Of a stretch of DNA of 64,000 bases, positions 1 through 11,950 are shown piece after piece. The stretch's first letter is position 1, and each line of letters opens with the position of its first letter. Origin of the DNA: Tolypeutes matacus. Its lineage: Eukaryota; Chordata; Mammalia; Cingulata; Chlamyphoridae. The notes beneath the pieces were generated by a model. It had not been told where the DNA came from, made no database searches, and saw nothing but the letters and a program-made list of their open reading frames with translations. Position numbers and translations under genes: made by a program. The DNA is taken from the NCBI GenBank assembly GCA_026826555.1, contig JAKSZT010038599.1, forward strand, positions 3,424,129-3,488,128, in the 5' to 3' direction.

Positions 1-1180
1 CTTCAAAATTGGACCTTTCTTTTAATGTGCAGAACAGTTTAAATGCCTCATTCCTGAGATGCTTAACACATTAGCATTTGGCATATTTGATTTCATACCT
101 CTTCTTCCCCACAGGATAATGGCATAGAGAGTAGCTATCACTCCTTATATCTCCTGGGTAATATTCTTAGTTACTCTTGATCACAATAGCCTTTATGAAC
201 TTAAAGCTTATTTAACACTCACCATGGTTTAATTATTCTTCCTCCTATCTTTGTTTAAAAGGAGGAAAGAACAAATTGTTACTTTTAAATGTTGTTCTCA
301 ATTAAATAGAACCACAAGCTAAGCTTGCAGCAGCTTTCTCAAAAAATAAATTTTACATTTTGCAACAAATGAAACTTGTAATGCATACAAAGACCTTGTA
401 GAAAATCATTATACAAAAAGTATGTCCCTTTGATGTTTCTTTTACTACATGAGAAGAGAGAGAGTACTCTTCTCATTGACGCTGTTTCATTCCAGTGAGC
501 CAATGGCCATTTGGAACTCACCATGACCAATCACTTCAGCCGTGAAAGTGGATAAAAGTAGGCAACACACTTTCCCCTTAAATCAGTCCCCAATCTGCCT
601 AAAGAGGAAGCTCCAGTTTGATCTGATATGAAAATAGCTGAAAATATCTCCCAAGGGAACTTTGGCATCAAGAAATAACAAATAAAACCTTAATGTAATT
701 TAAATATTATTTGAGGTAGATTAAAAGGGATGAGTAGAATAATCCCTTGGTATTATTAAGTGTCAGTGTTATATTTTATGATTTAATAGAACCAAAATTA
801 AGCCTATTCCTGTGATGGAATTCACACATGATTTTTTTCCTTTAATAACCCAAATCAAGTACTTAGCATAGTAACTTGTATTTCCAGGGGGCACACAGTA
901 TTTGTTTGCTGATGAGAATTAATTTGATAATTAAAGAGAGTCTGAAAAGAAGTTTGGTTTTTGGGTCTATATTTCTATCTTCTGTTTACCTCTTTAAAAT
1001 TCATTTTATTTTATTTTTTAAATCAAGAACAAGAGAGCATTTCAGTTAACATACTAAAGCCTTATTGCTAGCCTTATTGCTAGATTTACTTAAAGGGATT
1101 TTAAGGGGGAAAAAATCTTGATTTGATTCCATTGTTTTGTCTAGACATATCTAAAGCTGAACAGAGAGGTGCCTGACCCT
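1..1180. other. Unassigned AT-rich DNA
   Basis: No open frame of note, no recognisable repeat consensus and no exon-like structure was seen in this stretch. Codon-like bias and splice-site organisation are absent. It could hold very old repeat relics too decayed to recognise by eye. Confidence 0.5.
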
Positions 1181-1325
1181 AACACACAGACACACAGTGT
1201 GTCTGTGTGTATGTATATATATATGTGTATGTCTACATATATGTGTATGTGTGTGGGTATATATATACAGATAAAAAGGTAAGGCATACACACACACACA
1301 CACACACATATAAACACACACATGT
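1181..1325. repeat. Compound CA/TG/TA microsatellite with palindromic core
   Basis: Runs of CA, TG and TATA steps alternate across about 145 bp. At 1182-1210 two 14-bp arms (ACACACAGACACAC and its exact complement) are separated by one base, so the strand can fold into a near-perfect hairpin. A (CA) run follows at about 1288-1310. The open frames crossing this tract are low-complexity artefacts. Confidence 0.9.
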
Positions 1326-2050
1326 ATATAAACCAGAAGCAAAGGCACAGACAGAGACACAGAAGTAATAGCATGAAATAAACATTAGGAATGAAGAGAA
1401 GACTTAATGGACACTGAAAGAAAAGCTGAAGTTATATAAAGTGTGCTTTGTTTGCACCTTGACAAAAAACTTGGGTCATGGTCCTCAGAGTCTCTCAACA
1501 CTTGTTTTGTTTGCTTTTGAAATGCTAATTCTATCTTTAGCATCCTTAGTCAATTTGAACCAGAAAGCTTAAAAGCTTTCATTTTCAAATTTAACAGTTC
1601 ATTTTTGAATAGAAGTTTATCCCTATGGAACTATGGTGCTTTTGTACAGGTGGGTAACATGACAGAAATTTTCTAATCTGCTTTAGACCCACATATATGT
1701 TGGTCAATTCACCAGCTGTGCTAGTCCCATTGAAATGCAAAGTTGTCTGATTGCCTTATTTTTGTTTAGAGATTGGGGCAGTCTCATTCAATAATGCTTG
1801 AAAGCTACATTGAAACTGACATTAATTTCATTATGATGAGCTATTTTTCCAAATCAAGGCCAATTATTTCCATGTAGTGGGATAATGGGCAATGTAATCG
1901 AAGAATAACTGTGTAAATGAAAACCCAGTGGGAATAAGCCTGTGTTTTACTATAAAACAAAGATTAAACACTACTTGTAGTTCTTTGAGAGCCATATATA
2001 ATCTTCCAGACAATAAATGGAATGTTCACAGCTAGCTGGGTGAGGAGAGA
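1326..2050. other. Unassigned AT-rich DNA
   Basis: I see no gene, no clear repeat family and no structural motif here. Confidence 0.45.
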
Positions 2051-2051
2051 G

Positions 2052-2086
2052 AGTGTGTGTGTGTGTGTGCAAATGCACACACACAT
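2052..2086. repeat. GT tract and CA tract in inverted orientation
   Basis: A (GT) run of about eight units is followed by CAAAT and then GCACACACACA. The CA part is complementary to the GT part, so this microsatellite is an imperfect hairpin with a loop of about five bases. Confidence 0.85.
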
Positions 2087-2279
2087 AATGTGGATTTTTA
2101 TTTACTGGGATGCATTGCTATGCATTTACCTCAGTATAAGAAAAATTTATTTCTTTTCTATAGTACATTCTCTCAGTGCTTTACTCAACTAGCACATACT
2201 TATTTAAAATATACTAAGTAAAGGAGAGGACCTGATACTAGAGTCTCAAAATCTAAAAAAGGCCTATTTAGCAAAAAAG

Positions 2280-2745
2280 TTGGTAATCATGATGCAGTGT
2301 GATGCTTGCTGCAATGCTCTTGTGAACACAGTGAAGGAAATCAATGAAGTTGGTGGTATGGGCCTGTGAACGTTCCAAAGGAAATTTATTAGTCAAAATA
2401 AAAACAACATTATGAATGTAATTAACACCATCGAGTTATATATATGAATGTGCTTAAAAGGGGGAAATTTTAGGTAGTATATATATTGCTAGAGTAAAAA
2501 TTAAAAAAATAAATAAAACAAACATAGGTCTGTACAACACAGGGACCCCTAATGTAAACTGTGTACTATAGTTCATAGTACAATTATAATAATAATCTCT
2601 CATCAATTGCAACAAAGATACCACACTAAAACAAATGTTAGAAGTGGGGGCAGGTATCTGGAAACTGCATTTTTGGCATGATCTCTATAGATCTACAACT
2701 TCTCTAATAAAAAAAAAAATAATAAATAAACTAGAAAAAAGAAGC
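2280..2745 (+). mobile_element. 3' end of an old L1-type element with poly(A) tail
   Basis: The stretch holds the L1 3'-UTR signature blocks TAATGTAAACTGTG, TCATCAATTGCAACAAAG and CTACAACTTCTCTAATAAAA, ending in an A-rich tail at about 2707-2735. It resembles the medium-age mammalian L1 3' ends I know. The 5' limit is uncertain because only the 3' UTR is readable. Confidence 0.6.
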
Positions 2746-3205
2746 AGGATTTCACCTGGAATAGATAAGTGAAAGAGATTGTTATGGTAAGAAATTATGT
2801 TATGCAAAAGAGTGGAGATGGAAGCATGAATGCTACATCTTCATAATTCTAAGGCTACCACACCACACAAGGCCTTGGACACCATGATCAGAAATTTGGA
2901 GGTTGCATTTCTTAATCAAGCAACTTTGAAGGCTCCTGAAATTCTAGAGCCAAGGCATATGAGCCAATAAGTTTCCTGTAATGTTTAAACAAGATTGCAT
3001 TTAATTTTCTGTAATTTACAACTCAAGATACGCTTAATGATTTATGAGGGAAAGGACTTTGGAGTAAATAGGTTCACAAATGGGTTAAAATTTCAAAGTT
3101 AATAACAAAAAGAAGAAGTCTATGCTACATCAAACCAATGATTTTCCTACTGTTAATTATTTCCCTTTTACATCAGTAGAGGCACTTATGCAATGATCGT
3201 TATCT
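2746..3205. other. Unassigned DNA
   Basis: No gene or confident repeat assignment. About 2830-2960 (around AAGGCCTTGGACACC) resembles an old interspersed repeat, but I cannot name it. Confidence 0.4.
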
Positions 3206-3673
3206 TGTTTGTCAGGATGCTATGACAAATACCACAAAACAGGTTGGCTTAAACATTTAGTAGGTCCTGGTTTGGGAAGCTAGATGTCCAAAATCAAGAT
3301 GTCAGCATGGTCATACTTTTTTCCATAGTTTGTAGTGTTTTGGTGCTGGATTGCCACCATCTTTGGAGTTCCTTGGCTTGCATTCCGCCTCCCTTCACAT
3401 GAGGATCTCTGTCTCTCTCTCTCTTTCTCATGTTGCTCTTTTGGTTTCTACTGATTCACACCTTCTCCCTAAATGGCCTTCTCTGACATCTGGTTTCCAT
3501 TTCTTTTCTTTATAAGGCTTCCAATAATATGGGTTAAAACTCTACCTTCATTCAGTTGGACACACTTTAATTAAATAAAATCTTCAAGAGGTCCTGTTTA
3601 CAAATGATTTTACACCCACTAGATTAAGATTAAGAACATGCCTTTATTAGGGTACATATTTCAATCTACCACA
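3206..3673 (-). mobile_element. MaLR-like solo LTR, antisense
   Basis: The segment starts TGTTTGTCAGGATGCTATGA and ends ATTTCAATCTACCACA, the antisense layout of the MST/MLT1-type LTR (reverse reading ends in ...CATCCTGACAAACA). The internal words GACAAATACCACAAAACAGG and TTGGCTTAAACA are the family's usual 3' end seen in reverse. I do not see a convincing 5-bp TSD, so the boundaries are approximate. A short CT-rich run lies inside at about 3410-3427. Confidence 0.65.
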
Positions 3674-4680
3674 ACCCTTGTGGGAAATGGAGCTCTTCTG
3701 GCTAGGTTTGGGGAAAGATCCCTTAACTCCAAAAGATTACGATACTCCCTCATCACTAGAGGTACAACGACAGTTTCTTTACTGCAACAAAAATGCATTT
3801 CAAAACTGACATTGTATATAGAAGAAACATTTCATCTGAAAGGAAAAAAAAAAGTATTTTCTTGAAGAAATGAACTAGAATTAAATAGTTCCACTCAGAT
3901 CAATTAGATAAGATAGGAGACTTAACCAAACAATAACCAAAACTGGCAAGAAAATTGATTCTTGGGATTTTTAAGAATCACAAATTTTTTGTATTAACAT
4001 ATAAACCATATTTTATTTCTTCTTTCTATATTCTCACATAGTTTTTCTTTTATTTTAACTAGTATTATGTGTGTATATATATATACATAATATTTATATA
4101 TACTAATATATGTATATATATTCCTTCAAATAAATACACCATTATTATTTCAAGGTTAATTATATATAAACATTATACTTTAACGTACTAAAGCATCTAT
4201 AATTCAAATGGCATTTTAAGTATTGCTAAATCAGTGACCAAAGTTTTATTTTTGCTGAATCACTTAGTAATAATAATAATTTAAATAAAAATACATTATT
4301 GCAATCCAATATTCAAAATCAGTGTAAAATTTTCAAATGATGGATGAAAAACTAAAAGAACTGAAGAACTTCCTTCAGATGTAATCAAGTACTATCCTTT
4401 TGGATTTAGTAAGGTATAGTTGACATTGTTTTCCTCTTAACTAACATCCATCTCTCTGTTCTTCCAAATTTCCATTGGAGTATTACCTTTCTCCATTTTA
4501 TGTTAACAAGCATCACATAAATGTAGGATAAGGTCTTGGAAATAGCAAGGGTGGGCACATGACCCCAGGCTAGGCCAACTTGAGTCTATTTCCCTGGAAT
4601 TTGAATACTAGTCACAGCAACTCAGAGTAAAAAGGGCAGAAGCTTATTCAAGTTGAAAATAATTCTTCCATTAGTTTGTG
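3674..4680. other. Unassigned AT-rich DNA with a TA-rich run
   Basis: About 4065-4125 is a TA/TG-rich low-complexity run. About 4540-4680 (GGGCACATGACCCCAGGC) looks like a mammal-wide relic that I cannot assign. No coding signal is present. Confidence 0.4.
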
Positions 4681-5237
4681 CTACTTAGATTACCAGAGAA
4701 TCACTGTTTTTATTGCTTATGAAACCAGGCTCTTTATCTTTAAATGTGATTGAGTGAGATCCCAATATCTTTCCTTTTGCCCCATATATGAAAATGAGTG
4801 AAATATAAACAATATAAATTAAAGAAAAACTGATATCAGAGAGGAAGATTTCCTTCAAGAAATTAAGAAGTAAAAGAATATAGCTGAGAAAAGAAACAGT
4901 GAACTTGAAGGTAGATAAATAGAAATAATTCATATAGAAACATAAAGAGAAAAAATGGAAAAATGTACAGATAAAAAGATTTATGAACAAAATCAGATGG
5001 TGAATCAAAATCAGATATGTGTAATTAGGAGTCACAGAATGAGAAAAGGGGAAAAAAGACAGAAGAAATATTTAAATAGATAATGGCTAGAGATTTTCAG
5101 AAATTAATTCAAAGACAACAGAGGACATAACCAAGAAATTCAGAGAACTCTAAGGAAGAAAAATAAAAACAAAGCTAAAAAATAAAGACCCCTAGACACA
5201 TCATATTCAAAGTAAGAAGGGAATTCGCATATTAAAA

Positions 5238-5665
5238 AATAAAGGGAAATGTATGTGGTTCAAGCAATTGGGTTCCTGCCTACCATATGAGAGGTCCAGA
5301 GTTCAATTCCCAGGGCCTCCTGGTGAAAGGGAAGCTGGCCCTAGCAGAATGCTGGCCCATGAGGAGTGCTGGCCCATGAGGAGTGCTGGCCCACACGGAC
5401 CGCTGGCCCACACAGGGGTATTGGCCTGTGTGGAAAGCTGGCACAGCAAGATGACGCAACAAAAAGAGACACAGAGGAAAGACAATGATAGACGCAGCAG
5501 ACCAGGAGCTGAGATGGAGCAGGAGACTAAGTGCCTGTCTCCCACTCCAGAACAACCCGGGATTGGTTCCTGGTGCCACCTAAAGAGAAGACAAGCAGAG
5601 AAGAGCACACAGAGAGCAGGCAACATGTACAAAACAATGAGGGGGGGTAGAATAAATAAATAAAT
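5238..5665 (+). mobile_element. DAS-type SINE (armadillo tRNA-derived), composite long form
   Basis: The head ATGTGGTTCAAGCAATTGGG followed by GAGGTCCAGAGTTCAATTCC carries A-box- and B-box-like internal promoter blocks of tRNA origin. Next come several tandem units of the type GCTGGCCCA plus a short variable tail (about 5332-5445). A second part around CAGGAGCTGAGATGGAGCAG resembles another tRNA-like body. It ends in (AAAT) units near 5650-5665. This matches my memory of the Dasypus DAS SINE family and is the strongest taxonomic clue in the window. The overlapping 136-, 109- and 99-codon frames are SINE translations, not genes. It lies inside the ancient L1; no clear TSD was found. Confidence 0.85.
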
Positions 5666-7490
5666 CTTTAATAATCAAACCCACAACTGCAGCATATTTC
5701 TTGTCAGAAATTTGTGAGACAAAAGAAAATGAAGTAACTTCTTTGAATTTCTGAAAGAAAAAGAAGTTGTCCACCTAGAATTCTATACCCAGGAAAACAT
5801 TTTTCAAAAATGACGATGACTTAAAGACTTTATTTGGAAACTTAAACTTTACAGACTCTATTGCCAGCAGATACGTACTACAAGAAATATTAAAGGAAGT
5901 TCTTCAGAAAGAATAATATGATAGGAAATGAAAACTTGAATCTACACAAGGAAATGAAAAAGCAGCAGAAATGATTAAAATATTGCTAAATATAACATTT
6001 TCCCCATATTTTCTAAAGCAAAAATAATAAGATTTTTTGAGTTTTATATAATTAATTCATTAAACTCAACACCTTGTTATATATATACATATATAAAATG
6101 AATGCCATCAATAGCAATATTGGTGGGAGGTAATGTAAATATATGTTTTAAAGGATCACACTATAAGTGAAGTGTCAAATATTACTTGAAAGTAGACTAT
6201 GGTAAGTGAAAGATGACATAGAACAAAGTGGACAAAAAGAAGGCAATTTTCAATGCAGTTGATTTATATCCAACTATATCAATAACTACATTAAATGTAA
6301 ATTGTGTAACTACTAAAATAGAAAGGCAGAGACTGTCAGATTGGATAAAAAGAAATAATAACTATATTAATACACATGGGAAGAAAAAAAAAACATTTAA
6401 AGAATTAGTAGGAAGGGAAAATATTTTAGAAAGAGATTAGGGAAGAAAAAAATATTTGAAAGAGTGATGGCTAAAAAAACTTCCAATATTCTTGAAAGAT
6501 ATCAATCCATAGGTTTATGAATGTCAACAAACTCCATCCATAATAATCACAAAGAAAACCACACCTACACACATCAAATTCAAAGTGAGTAAAACAAAAG
6601 AAAAAAAAAAATTATGAGGTTCAGCCAAACAAAGCAAGGGGCCTAATTAGAAAAATGAAGAATTTAAATAAGAATTAACAGTCATGTCTCTTTAGATAAA
6701 AATACATTCCTGTACATAATGGAACACCATCTTAAAAAGACTTAATAAACAAAATTTGTCAACTTACAATTGTATATTGGTTAAATATAGCTTTATAAAT
6801 AAAAGCAATTTAAAGACATCTTCAGACAAACAAATGTGGCAAGAATATGATACCAGAAGCTTGACAAAAAAAGGGAAAACCAAATGGAAAATTGGATGGA
6901 GAAGAGAAACAAACACCACAAATCATAAATATTTAAATAAATATGTTTTGTTTTATTTCTTAGTTTTTTGAAAAGATATTTGACTGTTAAGAACTATAGC
7001 ACTGAATAGTGGTATTATATTTTATGTAGAAGTAAAATGTAGGAAAATATTAACATGCAGGACAGGCTTGAAAATTGAATTATATTATTGTAAGGTTTTA
7101 CATTTTATTTGAAATTGTATAATATTAATTCAAGGTAGACTATAATAAACTAACAGTGCATAGAGTAATCACTAGAGAAACTACAAAAGTATAAAACAAG
7201 ATTTATAGCCAAAATAACAAAGGATATAAAATGAAATAATAACGTTCTCAAATATATCATAGAAAAGCAGAAATGGAGGAAAAAAGACCAAACATTATGT
7301 AGCAAAAATAAAAAACAAATGGTAGTCTACAATGATTGCTACTGAAAACTTACATAACATATCGAATTAACAGCTCCAATTAAAACCCAGATATTGTCAG
7401 ACAATAAAAATGGAAGATCCAACTGTATTCTGAATATAAGAGCACCTGTTCAAATATACTGTACAAACAGTAAATATAAGAATATTAGCA

Positions 7491-7965
7491 TGCTTAGCAG
7501 CCATCTCCCATCCCTCCCTTAGTGCCCTCCTTTTCCTTCTTGCTTGTTTGCATACAGATATTTTGATATGTTTCCATTTCCTAGCCCTGGAGACATGTTA
7601 GGCCTAATGCAATGGCCTGACTGTACCTTGAACCTGAAACCAGGGACAAGCAGCCCCAGCTGCTTGTCAGGACAGGAACACTGTACAAAGGTTACTTGCT
7701 TGAAACATGATTTTTGCTCAGCCCCAGGAACCCCTCCCCCTAAGGTATATAAAAAAAATAACCTTGGGCAGCACAGGGTCACTCATCTCCAAAGTGAAGT
7801 GGGGTATGTGAAGCCACCATCCACTGACCGTTACCCAAGCAGTTGTCTACTCCTCAGGGGACTGAACACAGTAGGACTTCCTCTCTTTTTTGTACCCTTT
7901 GTGCTATGTGAGAAATAAAGTGGTAATTTTTTTAGATTACCTGAGTCTGTGTTCCCATGACACAC
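7491..7965 (+). mobile_element. Solo ERV-type LTR, plus strand
   Basis: A GC-richer block within A-rich L1 DNA begins near TGCTTAGCAGCCATC. It has a TATA-like box TATATAAAAAAAAT at about 7746-7759 and an AATAAA signal at about 7914-7919, and it ends near CTGTGTTCCCATGACA. Promoter-like box, polyadenylation signal and abrupt flanks indicate a solo LTR in sense orientation, perhaps class I. L1 endonuclease-region sequence resumes at about 8.0 kb, so the LTR inserted into the ancient L1. The exact TG/CA ends and TSD could not be fixed. Confidence 0.6.
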
Positions 7966-9393
7966 TGAACACAATGCACTCCACAGAAACTCAAGAAACA
8001 GCTCCAGAATAATGATATTTCCCTGCTTGCAAAAGGGTCAATTCATTAAGGAAAGCTAAAAATCCTAAATGTGTATGATCTAAGAGAGAGCTTCAAAGTT
8101 CACAAAGCTCTAACTAGCAAAACTGAAAGAAGAAATAAACAAACATTCAAATATAGGAGGAGACTTCAACAATCCCTTATCAGTTATTGATAGAGCAAGT
8201 AGACAAAAATCCATAAGGATATAGAACACCTGAACAACATTATCAATCAACTTGATCAAACTGAAATGTATGCAATACAACCCAATGATTACAGAATGCA
8301 CTTCCTTTTCAGGAGACAATGAAATATTCACCAAGATAGAATAAATTTACTCAAAAGAATTAAATCGTATAGTATATGATATTTAATCAAAATGGGAATA
8401 AAAAATGAATTGATAGATGGAAAAATCCCCAAATATTTGGCAATTAAGTAATATAGGTAAAAATGCTAAATCACAAGGAAAATTAAAAAATATTTTAAAT
8501 CACTAAAAATGAAAGCAAAACATATCAAAATTTGTGGTCTTCAGATTTGCCAGTGCTTTAAACACTTAAAACATAGGAGAAAAAAGAAGTTACAAATTAA
8601 TGATCTTTGGTCCCAACTTGAGAAAATATATGAAGAACAAATTAAATGCAAATAAATAGAAGAAATTTAAGAACTGATGTCAGTTAAATTAAAACCATAA
8701 ACAACAGGAAACCCAAAGAAATTAAATTCTGGTTCTTGAAAGATATATAAGAAGGAGAGAGAGAAAAAGAGAGTGAAAAAGTGAGAATTCAAATTACTAA
8801 TATGGAGAATGAATACAAAAAAGTATCACAGATATTTCATATGTTTAAAAGATTAAAAGAGAGAATCATATGAACAGTGATATGCCATTAATTTCAAAAT
8901 TTGAATGAAATAAGACAAATCCTCTGAATGATATCAATTACCAAATTTGATATAAAAAAGAAATGGAAAATATGAAATCTACCTACACCTTTTTTTTTTT
9001 TTAAATGAAATAATAAACACGTTCTTAGAAAGAAAACTCTAGGCCGAGATGGCTTCACAAGTGAAAATATCATCTATGTAAGGAAGAAATAAACTGGTCT
9101 CACCAAATATTTAAAAATTTTTAGCTAAAAGGAGTACTTCCTAAATAATTTTATGAAGTCAGAATTTACATCATACCAAAAGCAGACAAATCTATTATAA
9201 GAAAAAAATGCCCTAACCAGCAAAGATACAAAATTTATTAGTAAAAAAAGATAATATATAATACAAATAATATTATGTTATGCTTAGGTGGCATTATCCC
9301 AGGAATGAAAGTTTGGTTTATCATTAAAAAATCATTCAATATAATCAGCTGCATTAATACAATAGTCATATGGAAAATTACCTTAATAAGATG

Positions 9394-9905
9394 GTAGACT
9401 CTAATTACACTCCCGGTCTAGCAATCCCAGAGATCATAGAACAGAAAAGTTAACAGACCAAGTTAAAATGCTCAAATTGTGTGATTTATTCAAGCATTTA
9501 AACAGCAGAAACCAAAAGGGAGAGAGGGTGTAAGTTAACCCTTTTAGAAAGGGTACACTCAAGAGGAATGCATTTCTGAGTTCTGGGATAACCAGTGTTT
9601 ATATGTCTGGTCTCTCACTCTCTGTTGCACCAGACTTGCCCGATGATGGTATGATTACAAGGCCCAGACCTGAGATTTGAATAAAGGAGTCTAAAGTTGG
9701 AAGGTGCCCTGAGCCAATGATATAGTCTTCCTGTTTGAGAGAGATGAAAGCAATGGCACCTGCCAGAGCTGTAGCTTACCAGTTAGCCTCTGATCAACTT
9801 TGAGTTTTATTTGCATTCATGACAGAGGACATATGGGTCAGAATGGTGTCAACAAAGGGTGGCCATATTAAGACTTGATGATTAATGAATGCCTCATGTT
9901 AAGAC
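9394..9905 (-). mobile_element. Solo LTR-like insertion, minus strand
   Basis: Sequence unlike its flanks sits between two L1 blocks. The left block resembles the RT region with an AAAAATCATTCAATATAATC-like word. The right block is the CCAAATTGATCTACTGATTC region just before the ORF2 thumb. Reading the minus strand, an AATAAA signal occurs in TTGAATAAATCACA (about 9480-9493), near the expected 3' part of an antisense LTR. The family is not recognised and the edges are approximate. Confidence 0.5.
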
Positions 9906-11423
9906 ATCTTTCCAAATTGATCTACTGATTCTCCATGATAGCAATAAAAATCCCAGCAAGGGTTTTAATAGTAATTGACAAGCTAATTCTATAATTCATA
10001 TGGAAATGAGAGAAACTAACATAGCCAATACAAAGTTAAAAATTTTTAAATAAATAAGACTTACCCTAACTGATTTCAAGACAAAATAGTGAGTCCTGAG
10101 GAAAGTCCACACATATATAGTCAATCAGTTTAAGTGAAGGAGTCAAAACAATTTAATAAGGAAAGGAAAATCTTTCCAATGAATGAAACTGGAACAAATG
10201 TATATAGAAAAGGAAAAGAAAATGGACTTAAACCTTATCTTACACTGTAAACAAAAAATCAGTTTGTGATGGAACCTAGACATAAACATAAAAGATAAAA
10301 TACAAAGCTATTTAAAGAAATATCCTTAGGACATTAAGTTGTCAAATGTATTTTGGGAAGAACACAGAAGAGTAAATGAACATAAAGAACAAATATAGAA
10401 ATTAGACATAATCCACATAAAAAATTTCTGTTCATCAAAAGATAGCTTTAAGAAAATAGACAAGCCAGACTGGGAGAAATATTTCCCAATATCTATTACT
10501 GACAAAGACTCCTTTAAAAATATAAAGAAAGCCCCTCAGTCAATTATAAAAAGACAAACCACTCCTCCAAAAGGGCAAAAGATTTGAACAGGTACTCCAT
10601 GATAGAAGATAGACGAATAGACAATAATGTTAATAAACATGTTCAACATCATTAGTCATTAGATGCATGCAAATTAAAACCTCAGTAAAATATTAACACA
10701 TACCCAGTACAACAGCTGTCATGTAAGACATACAACTCTAAATGTTGCCGAATATGTAGAACAACCAGGATTTTAATCTGTTGTTGCTGGGAGAATAAAA
10801 TGGTGCAACCACTTTGGCAAATTCTCTGGCCATTTCTAATAAAGTAAACATACAACTACCCTATGACCCAGAAAAAACGCTTACTTATCTATTGTGTCAC
10901 TTACACTAGACAAATGAAAACACATGTTTACCACAATTCTGGCACAAGCTTATTCAAAGCAACACTATTTATAACAACTGAAAACTGGGCACCGCCAAAA
11001 TATCCAGCAGCAGAATAGAAATACAAAATGTGGTAGAAAAAGGTACATATTACTTATTCACACACAAGGATGAATCTCAATTAATCTATGCTGAGTAAAA
11101 GTAGGTTAGCATGAGAGAACATACTTTATGATTTACATGAATTTCTGGAATTGGCAAAAATAATCTATGTTAAAAGAAATCAACCCAGGGGTTGCATCTA
11201 GTAAGCACGGTGATTCACAGGGAAGGGGCACCAGGAAAATTTCTGGAGTCTTGAAAATAGTCTATATGGTAACAAAGCTGTATATATTTGTTAAAACCCT
11301 TTGAGCTATAAAATTCAGATCTGTACATTTCACTGTAAATTATGCCCCAATAAAAAAGAGGGCTGCACCATGAAAAAAACAATAGCATATAACAGGATCA
11401 TATTTCATTAACTATTAGTAAAT

Positions 11424-11436
11424 AAAAAGCAAGTAA
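11424..11436. repeat. Target-site duplication, 5' copy (retrocopy)
   Basis: AAAAAGCAAGTAA is identical to 11827-11839 on the far side of the poly(A) tail. Its A-rich start fits the L1 endonuclease preference. Confidence 0.85.
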
Positions 11437-11826
11437 CTCTGCTGGGCATGAGGGGAATGCTTGGCTGGAGGACTTCAGGCAGTCGAGGATGGAGGTAGGC
11501 ACCTGCTGTGGTGACGTCTCAGCGGGGTTCACCTGCAGAGGATTTCCTCAACTACAAGGCCTTCAAAAGCATTGCTTCCTAAGTATCCAAGTGGCTTCAC
11601 CTTCCAAAGGTGAATGGAACTGCCTGGGAGACCAGAGAAGGGGCCTGCAGACCCTCACTGTCAGGTGGCCATTGTCCCTACATACAGGCTACAAAGACTG
11701 GACTGGTGGTTTACCAGAGCCCTGCTCCTGCTCCTGCTCCTGCCATTCTCCAACTTTTCCTCTGTTTCTAGGTGTGTGGAGTTGATTCTGGAGAAATAAA
11801 GAGAATTCAAATGAGAGAAAAAAAAA
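11437..11826 (+). pseudogene. Processed retrocopy of an unidentified transcript
   Basis: A 390-bp GC-richer block begins CTCTGCTGGGCATGAGG, carries AATAAA at about 11796-11801 and ends in a pure A run. It is flanked by a 13-bp direct repeat AAAAAGCAAGTAA at 11424-11436 and 11827-11839. That combination is the classic signature of L1-mediated retroposition of a polyadenylated RNA. The longest frame (11489-11785, 98 codons) and an overlapping 61-codon frame match nothing I recognise. Another frame reads EDFLNYKAFKSIAS then stop and could be a C-terminal end. It may be mostly UTR or a non-coding RNA. The source gene cannot be named from sequence alone. Confidence 0.8.
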
Positions 11827-11839
11827 AAAAAGCAAGTAA
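11827..11839. repeat. Target-site duplication, 3' copy (retrocopy)
   Basis: Exact partner of 11424-11436. Its first bases merge with the retrocopy's poly(A) tail, so the tail/TSD boundary has a few bases of ambiguity. Confidence 0.85.
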
Positions 11840-11902
11840 TTAAGTCACAAACAAAAGAATTTTAAATGGATTTGTAAGGACAGCATAGAAAATGTGTACA
11901 TG

Positions 11903-11950
11903 CATTATATATATATATATGCACACACATACACAGAAGAGAGAGAGAGA
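11903..11950. repeat. TA/CA and GA simple repeats
   Basis: A (TA) run passes into CACACATACACA and then (GA) units. Low-complexity, no coding value. Confidence 0.85.

Larger units (their letters stand above)
4690..11370 (+). mobile_element. Ancient L1 (L1M-type), plus strand, interrupted
   Basis: Adenine-rich plus-strand sequence follows the order of an L1. An ORF1-like region (about 4.8-5.24 kb and 5.67-6.0 kb) includes the block around CTAGAATTCTATACCCAG. An endonuclease-like part follows (about 6.2-7.45 and 8.0-8.4 kb, including AGATTGGATAAAA), then reverse-transcriptase and C-terminal relics (about 8.5-9.4 and 9.9-11.0 kb). The 3' UTR ends at TATGCCCCAATAAAAAAG near 11365. All frames are broken by many stops and indels, so it is long dead. 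It is interrupted by a SINE at 5.24 kb and LTRs at 7.49 and 9.39 kb, so it predates them. The subfamily (L1ME/L1MC-like) is a guess from the 3' end. Confidence 0.7.

Noticed and set aside
5253..5663. 136-codon open frame (with 109- and 99-codon antisense frames)
   Set aside because: It is a translation of the DAS SINE, including its tandem units; no independent coding evidence.
11489..11785. 98-codon frame as a functional small gene
   Set aside because: It lies in a polyadenylated retrocopy with TSD, ends in a low-complexity Cys-Ser run, and has no recognised homology or promoter.
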